Below, in pieces: positions 1 to 6,504 of a DNA stretch of 7,736 nt. The first letter of the stretch is position 1, and every line of letters starts with the position of its first letter. Under the pieces are notes generated by a model. That model was not told the DNA's origin. It did not search any database and was given only the letters and a program-made list of their open reading frames with translations. Position numbers and translations under genes: made by a program. This DNA is from Synechococcaceae cyanobacterium (lineage in GTDB: Bacteria > Cyanobacteriota > Cyanobacteriia > PCC-6307 > Cyanobiaceae): contig CANHGA010000096.1 in NCBI GenBank assembly GCA_947460085.1, positions 1-7,736 of the forward strand. Direction: 5' to 3'.

Positions 1-147
1 TATCTGACCGACGACCTCCTGGGCTGTGCCACGGGCTGCGTGATCCACAAGGCCACCCGGGGCAATGAGCAACCCAGCGACCACGCGCCCGTCGTGGTGA
101 ATTTGGCCTGGTCCCTGGACGACGACTGCGACGACTTGGACGCCTAG
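1..147 (+). CDS. xth: Exodeoxyribonuclease III (AP endonuclease family), C-terminal end only
   Basis: Frame 1 is open from the window's left edge and ends at TAG 145-147, giving 48 residues; the start lies outside. The residues include GCVIHKATRGNE followed by PSDHAPVVV. The SDHAPV element is the hallmark C-terminal motif of the exonuclease III/AP endonuclease family, where the Asp-His pair belongs to the metal-dependent active site. In that family the enzyme cuts DNA at abasic sites and degrades 3' ends in base excision repair. After the motif the protein ends in a short acidic tail (seven Asp in the last ten residues). It points toward glcD (convergent), with 60 bases between the two stop codons. 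Only the end is visible, so completeness upstream cannot be judged; the family call rests on this one motif and its surroundings. Confidence 0.85.
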   Translation, partial: YLTDDLLGCATGCVIHKATRGNEQPSDHAPVVVNLAWSLDDDCDDLDA

Positions 148-161
148 TCCAGGGTCCCTGG
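110..161. repeat. Short direct and inverted repeat cluster around the xth stop codon
   Basis: GGTCCCTGG occurs twice in direct orientation (110-118 and 153-161). CCCTGGAC (113-120) is also perfectly complementary to GTCCAGGG (147-154), and CCAGGG-T-CCCTGG (149-161) is itself a 13-base palindrome. Two mutually exclusive hairpins could form, one spanning the xth stop codon and one just after it. Neither is followed by a T-rich tract, so this is not a classical intrinsic terminator. It may aid 3'-end formation between the convergent genes or be chance in GC-rich DNA. Confidence 0.35.
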
Positions 162-207
162 GAGTGGGATCACTGCCGAAAGGCCTTGGGTTGAAACCAG
201 GATTTAA

Positions 208-1680
208 TCAAAACACCACGGCCTCTTCAGGCAGCTGCACCCCTGCAACCTGGAGCTGGGTCATTCGCCTGGAGGACTCAGCGCAGGTGCGGGGGGTGGG
301 GAAAATCTTGCCGGGATTAGCCCGATTCCCAGGATCGAAGGCCCGGCGAACCAACTGCATGGTGGCTAGGTCGTCGGGGGTGAACATCCAATCGAGATAA
401 CAGCGCTTATCGGAACCCACCCCGTGCTCACCGGTGATGCTGCCCCCAGCGTCCACGCACAGGCGCAGGATTTCTGCACTGAGCTGCTTAACCCGCCCTT
501 GGATTCCAGGCTGATCTGAGCGATACAGGATCAACGGGTGGAGGTTGCCATCGCCCGCGTGGAACACATTGGCCACCGGCAAGCCATGGCTCTGGCTGAG
601 TTGATCAATGGCGGCCAGCACCTGGGGCAGGGCACTGCGGGGCACCACCCCATCCTGGAGGTAATAGCTGGGATAAAACCTGCCCAGGGCTGAGATGGCC
701 GACTTTCGACCCTTCCAGAGCTGGGCCCGCTCGCTGGCATCCCAGGCCTGGCGAATGGTGCGGGCCCCAGCCTGGCGGCAGAGCTCCATGGAGAGGGTCA
801 CGGCCGCCTCCACCTCCCGTTCCTGGCCATCCAGCTCGATCAACAGCACCGCCGCCGCATCGGCCGGGTATTCCTCGATGCCAAAGGAATCGTTGACGGC
901 CTCGATGCAATAGCGGTCCATCATTTCCATGCCTGCGGGCAAGACACCGGCCGCCGTCACCAGCCGCACGGCGTCTCCAGCCGCCTCCATGGAGGTGAAG
1001 TCGGCCAACAGCACGGCCACGCTCTGGGGGCTGCGCAACAGGCGCAGGGTGATGGCGGTGGCGATGCCCAGGGTGCCTTCGCTGCCGATAAACGCCCCCC
1101 GCAGATCCAGCTCCGGGGCCTCATCCAGCTCCCCGCCCAGGGTCATCACGCTGCCATCGGGGAGCACCACCTCCATGGCGAGCACATGGTTGCTGGTGAC
1201 TCCGTATTTGAGGCAGTGCACACCGCCGGAGTTTTCGGCGATGTTGCCGCCGATGCTGCAGGCCACCTGGCTGGAGGGATCGGGGGCGTAATAAAACCCA
1301 TCCCCCGCGACAGCTCGCGTCACCCAACTGTTGATCACCCCGGGTTGCACGGTGATGCGGCGATTCTCGAGATCCACCGCAAGCACCCTGCGCATGCGGC
1401 TGGTGGCGATCACGAGGGCTTCGGATTCAGCCACGGCGCCCCCGGAGAGGCCCGTGCCACTGCCGCGGGCCACAAAGGGCACCCCGCTCTGGTGGCAAAG
1501 GCGGAGTACCGCCGCCACCTGTTCAGTGGTCTCGGGCAACACCACCAAAGGTGGTTGATGGCGGTCCAAGGTGAGGCCATCGCAGTCGTAGGCAAGCAAC
1601 TCCTGGCGCGCCGCTACCACCGCCTTGGCCGGCAGGATCCGCCTGAGTTGGCGCTCGAGTTGGGGCCAATCGATGCTCAC
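208..1680 (-). CDS. glcD: Glycolate oxidase/dehydrogenase subunit GlcD-type, FAD-linked
   Basis: The 490-residue protein belongs to the GlcD / D-lactate dehydrogenase family of FAD-linked oxidases, which oxidise glycolate (or D-lactate) to the keto acid; in cyanobacteria this serves photorespiratory glycolate recovery. Counting from the GTG start, the N-terminal FAD (PCMH-type) domain shows ARGSGTGLSGG near residues 71-81, SIGGNIAENSGG near 142-153 and GSEGTLGI near 199-206. The C-terminal oxidase domain has FHAGDGNLHP near 373-382, TGEHGVG near 416-422 and NPGKIFP near 455-461. GTG at 1680-1678 is chosen because it gives an N-terminus MSIDWPQLERQLR of family-like form and length. The frame stays open to a TTG at 1746 (512 residues), but that extension resembles nothing I recognise in the family. 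No Shine-Dalgarno sequence is visible. It is divergent from hemL and convergent with xth. Family certain; glycolate versus D-lactate is inferred from context. Confidence 0.9.
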   Translation of the reverse strand: MSIDWPQLERQLRRILPAKAVVAARQELLAYDCDGLTLDRHQPPLVVLPETTEQVAAVLRLCHQSGVPFVARGSGTGLSGGAVAESEALVIATSRMRRVLAVDLENRRITVQPGVINSWVTRAVAGDGFYYAPDPSSQVACSIGGNIAENSGGVHCLKYGVTSNHVLAMEVVLPDGSVMTLGGELDEAPELDLRGAFIGSEGTLGIATAITLRLLRSPQSVAVLLADFTSMEAAGDAVRLVTAAGVLPAGMEMMDRYCIEAVNDSFGIEEYPADAAAVLLIELDGQEREVEAAVTLSMELCRQAGARTIRQAWDASERAQLWKGRKSAISALGRFYPSYYLQDGVVPRSALPQVLAAIDQLSQSHGLPVANVFHAGDGNLHPLILYRSDQPGIQGRVKQLSAEILRLCVDAGGSITGEHGVGSDKRCYLDWMFTPDDLATMQLVRRAFDPGNRANPGKIFPTPRTCAESSRRMTQLQVAGVQLPEEAVVF

Positions 1681-1684
1681 CCGT

Positions 1685-1701
1685 TCAAGACCAGATCTTG
1701 A
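1685..1701. promoter_or_regulatory. Perfect 6-bp inverted repeat (TCAAGA-N5-TCTTGA) just upstream of glcD
   Basis: TCAAGA at 1685-1690 and TCTTGA at 1696-1701 are perfect inverted repeats separated by five bases, with only four bases between the repeat and the preferred GTG start of glcD. As DNA it has the dyad form of a repressor or activator site. As RNA it could fold over the ribosome entry region of glcD. It does not match the NtcA consensus GTA-N8-TAC. No clear -35/-10 pair was found on either strand of the 1681-1808 spacer. Function is inference only. Confidence 0.3.
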
Positions 1702-1766
1702 TGGTTTGAACCTACTGAGGAAGCAGTCCAACCCGTTCTGAGTCAAGATGGGCGACGGTCTTTTGT

Positions 1767-1789
1767 GCGGATGTCCCTTGGGACGCCGC
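1767..1789 (+). promoter_or_regulatory. Stable hairpin / dyad in the hemL leader
   Basis: Bases 1767-1770 pair with 1786-1789, A1771 bulges, and 1772-1776 pair with 1781-1785 (one G-U pair), closing a CTTG loop at 1777-1780. That gives nine pairs. The core GTCCC-TT-GGGAC is also a DNA dyad. It ends 19 bases before the TTG start of hemL and is preceded, not followed, by a short T run, so it does not look like a terminator in the hemL direction. It could be an mRNA leader structure or an operator for one of the two divergent genes. Confidence 0.3.
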
Positions 1790-1808
1790 TGCCACCTCCG
1801 CTCCGACG

Positions 1809-3107
1809 TTGGCTGCTTCCTTGAACACCACCCGTTCCCAAGAACTCTTCCGTGCCGCCCAGACGCTGATGCCAGGGGGCGTGAGCTCTCCGGTGCGGGC
1901 CTTCCGCTCGGTGGGGGGCCAGCCCCTGGTCTTTGACCGGGTCAAGGGTGCCTACGCCTGGGACGTGGATGGCAACCGTTTTATTGATTACATCGGTAGC
2001 TGGGGCCCCGCCATTTGCGGCCATGCCCACCCCGAGGTGCTGGCGGCTTTGCATGCGGCCATCGACAAGGGCACCAGCTTTGGCGCCCCCTGTGCCCTGG
2101 AAAACACCCTGGCCGAGATGGTGATTGAGGCCGTGCCCTCGGTCGAGATGGTGCGCTTTGTCAACAGCGGCACAGAGGCCTGCATGTCGGTGCTGCGGCT
2201 GATGCGGGCCTTCACCGGCCGCGAAAAGATCATCAAGTTCGAAGGCTGCTACCACGGCCATGCGGACATGTTTTTGGTCAAGGCCGGCTCGGGCGTAGCC
2301 ACCTTGGGCCTGCCCGATTCCCCCGGAGTTCCCAAGAGCACCGCCGCCAGCACCCTTACGGCTCCCTACAACGACCTCGAAGCGGTCAAACAACTCTTCG
2401 CCGACAACCCCGGGGAGATTGCCGGCGTCATTCTCGAGCCCGTGGTGGGCAACGCTGGCTTCATCACCCCTGAGCCGGGCTTCCTGGAAGGAATCCGCGA
2501 AATCACCAAGGAAAACGACGCCCTGCTGGTTTTCGACGAAGTGATGACAGGCTTCCGCATCAGCTACGGCGGCGCCCAGGCCAAGTTTGGGATCACCCCT
2601 GATCTCACCACCATGGGCAAGGTGATTGGCGGAGGCCTACCGGTGGGGGCCTACGGCGGCCGCGCCGACATCATGGCGATGGTGGCTCCGGCGGGCCCGA
2701 TGTATCAAGCGGGCACCCTCAGCGGCAACCCCCTCGCCATGACAGCTGGGATCAAAACCCTGGAGCTGCTCAAGCAACCCGGCACCTACGAGCGATTGGA
2801 AGCCATCACCCATCGCCTCGCCACCGGGATTTTGGAAGCCGCCAGGGGGGCTGGCCTGCCAATCACGGGCGGTTCGATTAGCGCCATGTTTGGTTTCTTC
2901 CTCTGCGAGGGGCCCGTTCGCAACTTCGAAGACGCCAAGGCCGCCGACACCGTGCGCTTCGGCAAACTGCATCGGGCCATGCTGGAGAGGGGCGTCTATC
3001 TGGCCCCCAGCGCCTTTGAGGCGGGCTTCACCTCCCTGGCCCACAGCGACGACGACATCGACGCCACCCTCGCCGCCTTCCGCGAAAGCTTCGCCGCTGT
3101 CGCCTAG
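1809..3107 (+). CDS. hemL: Glutamate-1-semialdehyde 2,1-aminomutase
   Basis: This PLP enzyme converts glutamate-1-semialdehyde to 5-aminolevulinate, the last step of the C5 route feeding chlorophyll, haem and bilin synthesis in the cytoplasm. The 432 residues match the usual family length. Visible landmarks are MPGGVSSPVRAF (21-32), GPAICGHAHPEV (66-77), FVNSGTEA (117-124), FEGCYHGHADMF (144-155), FDEVMTGFR with the PLP-ring aspartate D243, TTMGKVIGGG with the Schiff-base lysine K271, and QAGTLSGNP downstream. The start is unusual: going upstream in frame to the stop at 1716-1718 there is no ATG or GTG. TTG at 1809 (MAASLNTTRSQELF) or TTG at 1821 (starting at LNTTRSQ) are the only normal choices, and the first in-frame ATG (1869) would remove the conserved N-terminal helix. 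No Shine-Dalgarno is seen. The stop TAG is directly followed by the ATG of the next gene. Identity is certain; the exact start is not. Confidence 0.97.
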   Translation: MAASLNTTRSQELFRAAQTLMPGGVSSPVRAFRSVGGQPLVFDRVKGAYAWDVDGNRFIDYIGSWGPAICGHAHPEVLAALHAAIDKGTSFGAPCALENTLAEMVIEAVPSVEMVRFVNSGTEACMSVLRLMRAFTGREKIIKFEGCYHGHADMFLVKAGSGVATLGLPDSPGVPKSTAASTLTAPYNDLEAVKQLFADNPGEIAGVILEPVVGNAGFITPEPGFLEGIREITKENDALLVFDEVMTGFRISYGGAQAKFGITPDLTTMGKVIGGGLPVGAYGGRADIMAMVAPAGPMYQAGTLSGNPLAMTAGIKTLELLKQPGTYERLEAITHRLATGILEAARGAGLPITGGSISAMFGFFLCEGPVRNFEDAKAADTVRFGKLHRAMLERGVYLAPSAFEAGFTSLAHSDDDIDATLAAFRESFAAVA

Positions 3108-4319
3108 ATGGCACCTGGTCGCCTGCGGCGCTTGGCCCCCTGGCTGGCCCTCCTGGCCGCAGGGCTTGGGCTCACCGCGTGTAATGAGCCCAGCTCCAAC
3201 CAGCCCATCAATCTCGCCCAGGGGGTGCCCGTTGGGGCGGTGTTGGCCCTGACTGGCAACGCCAATGTCTACGGCCAGGACCAGCGCACAGGCATCAACT
3301 TGGCCCTTGCCGCGATCAATGGCGGCGGCGGCATCAACGGCAAACCCATGGCCCTGCGCCTGGAGGACGGCGGCAGCGACGAGTCCGCTGCCAACGCGGC
3401 CTTCACCCTGCAGATCAACCGAGGGGTGCTGGCCCTGGTTGGACCCACCCTCTCCCAGCAAGCCTTTTCGGCAGACCCCATCGCCCAACGGCGCGGGGTG
3501 CCGGTGGTGGCACCATCGAACACCGCCACCGGCATTCCCCAGATCGGCCATTTCATCAGCCGCGTTTCTGCCCAAAGCTCGGTGATTGCCCCCCTCTCGA
3601 TTGGCAAGGCCCTGGCCCTTCAGCCCTCCATCAAGCGCGCCGCGGTCTTTTTCGCCCAAGACGACGCCTACAGCACCGCAGAAACGGAGATCTTCCAGAA
3701 AGCACTCACGGCCAAGGGCCTCAAGCCGGTCACGGTGCAGCGCACCCAGCTCAACGACCAAGACTTCCAAAACCAAATCACCGCCGCCCTGCAACAGAAG
3801 CCTGATCTGATCGTGCTGTCGCTCCAGGCTGTCGATGGCGGCAACCTGATTCGCCAGCTGCGGGAACTGGGCTACAAGGGCATGATCGTGGTGGGCAATG
3901 GCATGAACACGCCAAACATCTACCCGATCTGCCAGCGCTACTGCGACGGGATCCTGATCGCCCAGGCCTATAGCCCGGAATTAGCCACGCCCGCCAACCG
4001 CGCCTTCCTAAAGGCCTTCCAGGCCAAACAAGGTGGAGCGAGCGCCATCCCTCCCCAGCTCACCGCCCAGGCCTTTACGGCCCTGCAGGTGGTGGGTGAA
4101 GCCCTCAAGCGCCTTGACGCCAAAACACCCCTCACCACGCTCACCGTGGCCCAGGCCCGCACGGCCTTGATGGCTGAAATCTTGAAGGGCCAGTATCAAA
4201 CACCCCTCGGACCTATCAGCTTCACCCCTGAAGGAGAAGTGATCCAAAAGCAATTCTTTGTGGCCCAGGTTCGGATGAACCCCGATGGCAAAGCTGGGCG
4301 CTTTGCCCTGCTTCCATAA
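3108..4319 (+). CDS. Liv/HAAT-type ABC transporter substrate-binding lipoprotein, first copy
   Basis: This 403-residue protein is the periplasmic receptor of an amino-acid importer of the Leu/Ile/Val-binding (Peripla_BP_6) family. A basic start, a hydrophobic stretch (about 9-22) and the lipobox LTAC with Cys25 indicate a lipid-anchored exported protein. The first lobe starts with PVGAVLALTGNANVYGQ (41-57), a typical family opening, followed by EDGGSDE (86-92), LVGPTLSQQAF (110-120) and a probable ligand-contact loop PSNTATGIP (136-144). Then come FFAQDDAYSTAE (181-192) and the hinge/second-lobe segment GNGMNTPN (263-270). A CxxxC pair (C275, C279) could form a disulfide. The ATG abuts the hemL stop with no spacer and no Shine-Dalgarno, so translational coupling is likely. 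It has a close paralogue immediately downstream. The ligand (branched-chain, neutral or another amino acid, or an amide) cannot be told from sequence; NatB-like is possible. A urea receptor (UrtA) is less likely because UrtA proteins are distinct in sequence. Confidence 0.9.
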   Translation: MAPGRLRRLAPWLALLAAGLGLTACNEPSSNQPINLAQGVPVGAVLALTGNANVYGQDQRTGINLALAAINGGGGINGKPMALRLEDGGSDESAANAAFTLQINRGVLALVGPTLSQQAFSADPIAQRRGVPVVAPSNTATGIPQIGHFISRVSAQSSVIAPLSIGKALALQPSIKRAAVFFAQDDAYSTAETEIFQKALTAKGLKPVTVQRTQLNDQDFQNQITAALQQKPDLIVLSLQAVDGGNLIRQLRELGYKGMIVVGNGMNTPNIYPICQRYCDGILIAQAYSPELATPANRAFLKAFQAKQGGASAIPPQLTAQAFTALQVVGEALKRLDAKTPLTTLTVAQARTALMAEILKGQYQTPLGPISFTPEGEVIQKQFFVAQVRMNPDGKAGRFALLP

Positions 4320-5551
4320 TGGGACCAACGATTCATCGTCCATCCAGGGGGAAGCCGCAGCTGGCGAAATGGCTCAAAGCCTGGCTCAAAGGGCTGCTGA
4401 TCGCCCTTCCTGTGGCAGCAACAACAGCCTGCCAAGCACCCCAGAGCGAGGGCAACAAGACGTTTCCGATTGGGGCGGTGATTGCCCTGACCGGGAACTA
4501 CAGCATCATTGGCCAAGACCAGCGGATTGGCCTTGAGCTCGCCCAGCAGTTCTTCAGCAAGGGCCAACCCAAAACCAAACTCTTGATTGAGGATGGCGGC
4601 AGTGATGAACTCACGGCCACCAATGCCTTTCGCAGCCAAATCTCCCGCGGCGCGATTGCCCTCATTGGCCCCTCCAATTCCCAACAAGCCTTCGCCGCCG
4701 ACCCGTTAGCCGATCGTGCAGGGGTTCCCGTCGTTGCGGCCTCAAATACGGCCAATGGAATCCCGGAGATTGGGAGCTTCATTTCCAGGGTTTCGGCGCC
4801 TGTTTCCGTGGTGGCCCCCCTATCGATTGCGGCGGCCATCAAGCTCAACCCAGGGCTCCATCGCGCCGCAATTTTCTATACCCAAGACGATGCTTATAGC
4901 ACCTCAGAATTCAAGAATTTTGAAATTGCAGCCCTCAAAAAACGTCTAAAAATCGTCACAGTGCAACGCACCAATAGCGGCGAAATTGACTTCCAAAAGC
5001 AGATCAACGACACCCTCCAACGCAAACCCCAACTGATCGTGATCTCAGCCGGGCCAAGTGATGGCGGCAACCTGGTCAGGCAACTGCGCGAGCTTGGCTA
5101 TGGCGGCCCCATCGTTGCCGGCAACGGCATGAATTCACCCAATATCTTTCCGGTTTGCCAGCGCTACTGCGATGGCCTGCTCATTGCCCAGGCCTACAGC
5201 CCTGAAATGTCTACGGCAATCAACAAAAGCTTCCTTAATTTATACAAGCAGCGCAATCAGGGCGCCACTCCACCCCAATTCAGTGCCCAGGCCTTCACCG
5301 CCTACCAGGTGATCCACCAGGCGCTCCAAACGGTGCAAGCCACATTGCCCAAGGGAACCACCCTCACCTCCCTACCCCTCCAAGACCTGCGGCAACGGTT
5401 GAACCGTCAGATCCTTGCAGGCACCTACACCACCCCCCTGGGTGACATTCGCTTCACGGCCAATGGGGAAATCAGACAAAACAACTTCTATGTGGCCCAG
5501 GTCAAGATGAACCCGGATGGCACCACCGGGCGATTCCGGCTCCTGCCCTAG
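4319..5551 (+). CDS. Liv/HAAT-type ABC transporter substrate-binding lipoprotein, second (paralogous) copy
   Basis: The 410-residue protein is a tandem paralogue of the preceding receptor. In a hand alignment of 140 core positions (copy 1 residues 81-160 and 241-300 against copy 2 residues 86-165 and 246-305) 97 are identical (69%), without gaps. It carries its own export signal: a longer basic N-terminus, a hydrophobic segment (about 26-34) and TTAC with Cys38 as the probable lipidated cysteine. Shared landmarks are FPIGAVIALTGN (49-60), EDGGSDE (91-97), ASNTANGIP (141-149), TQDDAYSTSE (188-197) and CQRYC (280-284). Differences fall next to putative ligand loops: PSNSQQ for PTLSQQ, ASNTANG for PSNTATG, SAGPSDGG for SLQAVDGG. 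Its ATG overlaps the previous TAA by one base (TAATG), implying reinitiation. Several stretches are far more AT-rich than the matching stretches of copy 1. It probably shares the downstream permease with copy 1 and may widen substrate range; that is inference. Confidence 0.9.
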   Translation: MGPTIHRPSRGKPQLAKWLKAWLKGLLIALPVAATTACQAPQSEGNKTFPIGAVIALTGNYSIIGQDQRIGLELAQQFFSKGQPKTKLLIEDGGSDELTATNAFRSQISRGAIALIGPSNSQQAFAADPLADRAGVPVVAASNTANGIPEIGSFISRVSAPVSVVAPLSIAAAIKLNPGLHRAAIFYTQDDAYSTSEFKNFEIAALKKRLKIVTVQRTNSGEIDFQKQINDTLQRKPQLIVISAGPSDGGNLVRQLRELGYGGPIVAGNGMNSPNIFPVCQRYCDGLLIAQAYSPEMSTAINKSFLNLYKQRNQGATPPQFSAQAFTAYQVIHQALQTVQATLPKGTTLTSLPLQDLRQRLNRQILAGTYTTPLGDIRFTANGEIRQNNFYVAQVKMNPDGTTGRFRLLP

Positions 5552-5560
5552 CCGCGCCCC

Positions 5561-6493
5561 ATGGACGACCTGCTGCAAATCCTTCTGAACGGTCTCTCCG
5601 TGGGTGCGGTGTATGCCCTGTTTGCCCTCGGCTACACCCTGGTGTTCTCGGTGCTTGGGGTGATCAACTTCGCCCACGGGGCGATCTTCACCCTGGGGGC
5701 CTATTTCACCTACCTCCTCATTGGTGGCGGCGTGGGGAGCAATGGCCTGCTAGCCGGCTTCCAGCTGCCGGTGGGTCTGCCCTTCTGGCTGGCGCTGCCG
5801 ATCGCCGGCCTGTTGTCCGCGGCCGTGGCGCTGGGGGTGGAGCGGGTGGCCTTTCGCCCCCTGCGCAAGCGCAACGCCGATCCCCTGTTGGCGTTGATCA
5901 CCAGCCTGGGTGCGGGCGTGATTGTGGTGAATCTGATTCAACTGCTGATGGGAGCCGAGAGCCATTCGATCCCCACCGGCAGCCTCGGCTCCCTGCCGGC
6001 GGCCCTCTCCTTCGGCGGGGCCCGCATCCGCACGGTGCAGGTGCTGTTGCTGGCCGTCTCCACCGTGCTGGTTGGGCTGCTCACCGCCTGGATTGATGGC
6101 ACCCGCAGTGGCAAAGGCCTACAGGCCGTTTCCGAAGACCCGGTCACGGCCCAGTTGCTGGGCATCAACAGTGGCCAAATGATCCAAATCGCCTTCGGCC
6201 TGAGTGGCTTTTTGGCGGGCATTGCCGGCGGCCTGGTGGGCTTGAGCGTCAGCATCGCCGGGCCCTACTTCGGCATCGGCTATGGCATCAAGGGCCTGGG
6301 GGTGCTGGTGCTGGGGGGACTAGGAAGTGTGCCTGGGGCCGTGCTGGGGGGCCTGATCATTGGACTGGCTGAAGCCCTCGTGCCCTCGGACCTCTCGGGT
6401 TACAAGGATGCGGTGGCCTTTGGCTTTCTGTTCCTGATGCTGCTGGTGCGGCCCCAAGGGCTGCTGGGCAAACCCCTACCCAACAAGGTGTAA
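5561..6493 (+). CDS. livH: Branched-chain amino-acid-type ABC transporter permease, LivH family
   Basis: This 310-residue inner-membrane protein is one half of the translocation channel of the importer. About eight hydrophobic segments are visible (near 10-32, 40-56, 75-94, 110-130, 157-177, 206-232, 245-272, 283-298). LivH-family landmarks include LNGLSVGAVYALFALGYTL (9-27), NFAHG (36-40), FRPLRKRNADPLLALI (98-113), the cytoplasmic coupling region KGLQAVSEDPVTAQLLGI (185-202), GGLGSVPGAVLGG (252-264) and the C-terminal LVRPQGLLG (295-303). It begins nine bases after the second receptor gene and has no clear Shine-Dalgarno. Length is normal for the family. The LivM-type partner follows. The UrtB and NatD relatives share this fold, so the symbol denotes family, not proven substrate. 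Confidence 0.92.
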   Translation: MDDLLQILLNGLSVGAVYALFALGYTLVFSVLGVINFAHGAIFTLGAYFTYLLIGGGVGSNGLLAGFQLPVGLPFWLALPIAGLLSAAVALGVERVAFRPLRKRNADPLLALITSLGAGVIVVNLIQLLMGAESHSIPTGSLGSLPAALSFGGARIRTVQVLLLAVSTVLVGLLTAWIDGTRSGKGLQAVSEDPVTAQLLGINSGQMIQIAFGLSGFLAGIAGGLVGLSVSIAGPYFGIGYGIKGLGVLVLGGLGSVPGAVLGGLIIGLAEALVPSDLSGYKDAVAFGFLFLMLLVRPQGLLGKPLPNKV

Positions 6494-6504
6494 CCGGGAA
6501 GCCC

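Noticed and set aside
175..184. GCC-GAAA-GGC mini-hairpin as a terminator between xth and glcD
   Set aside because: The stem is only three pairs, and no T-rich tract follows on either strand.
1186..1701. 171-codon plus-strand frame inside glcD
   Set aside because: The opposite strand carries intact GlcD FAD-binding motifs over the same bases, and this frame has a His/Gly/Ala-rich shadow composition.
1681..1746. TTG-initiated 22-residue N-terminal extension of GlcD
   Set aside because: The extra residues are not family-like, and GTG at 1680 gives the expected N-terminus. The extension would also use most of the divergent spacer.
1681..1808. Sigma-70 type promoters or an NtcA box in the glcD/hemL spacer
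   Set aside because: TTGACT-like and TTGAAC-like hexamers exist, but none has a TANNNT partner at 16-18 bases, and no GTA-N8-TAC was seen. Promoters must be near here, but I cannot place them.
1743..2393. 216-codon minus-strand frame across the start of hemL
   Set aside because: It is antisense to conserved HemL motifs and has no domain-like segments of its own.
2637..3794. 385-codon open frame on the minus strand across hemL and the first receptor gene
   Set aside because: It lies antisense to two clearly conserved genes, has low-complexity Gly/Gln/His-rich content and no recognisable motif. This is the usual shadow of GC-rich coding DNA.
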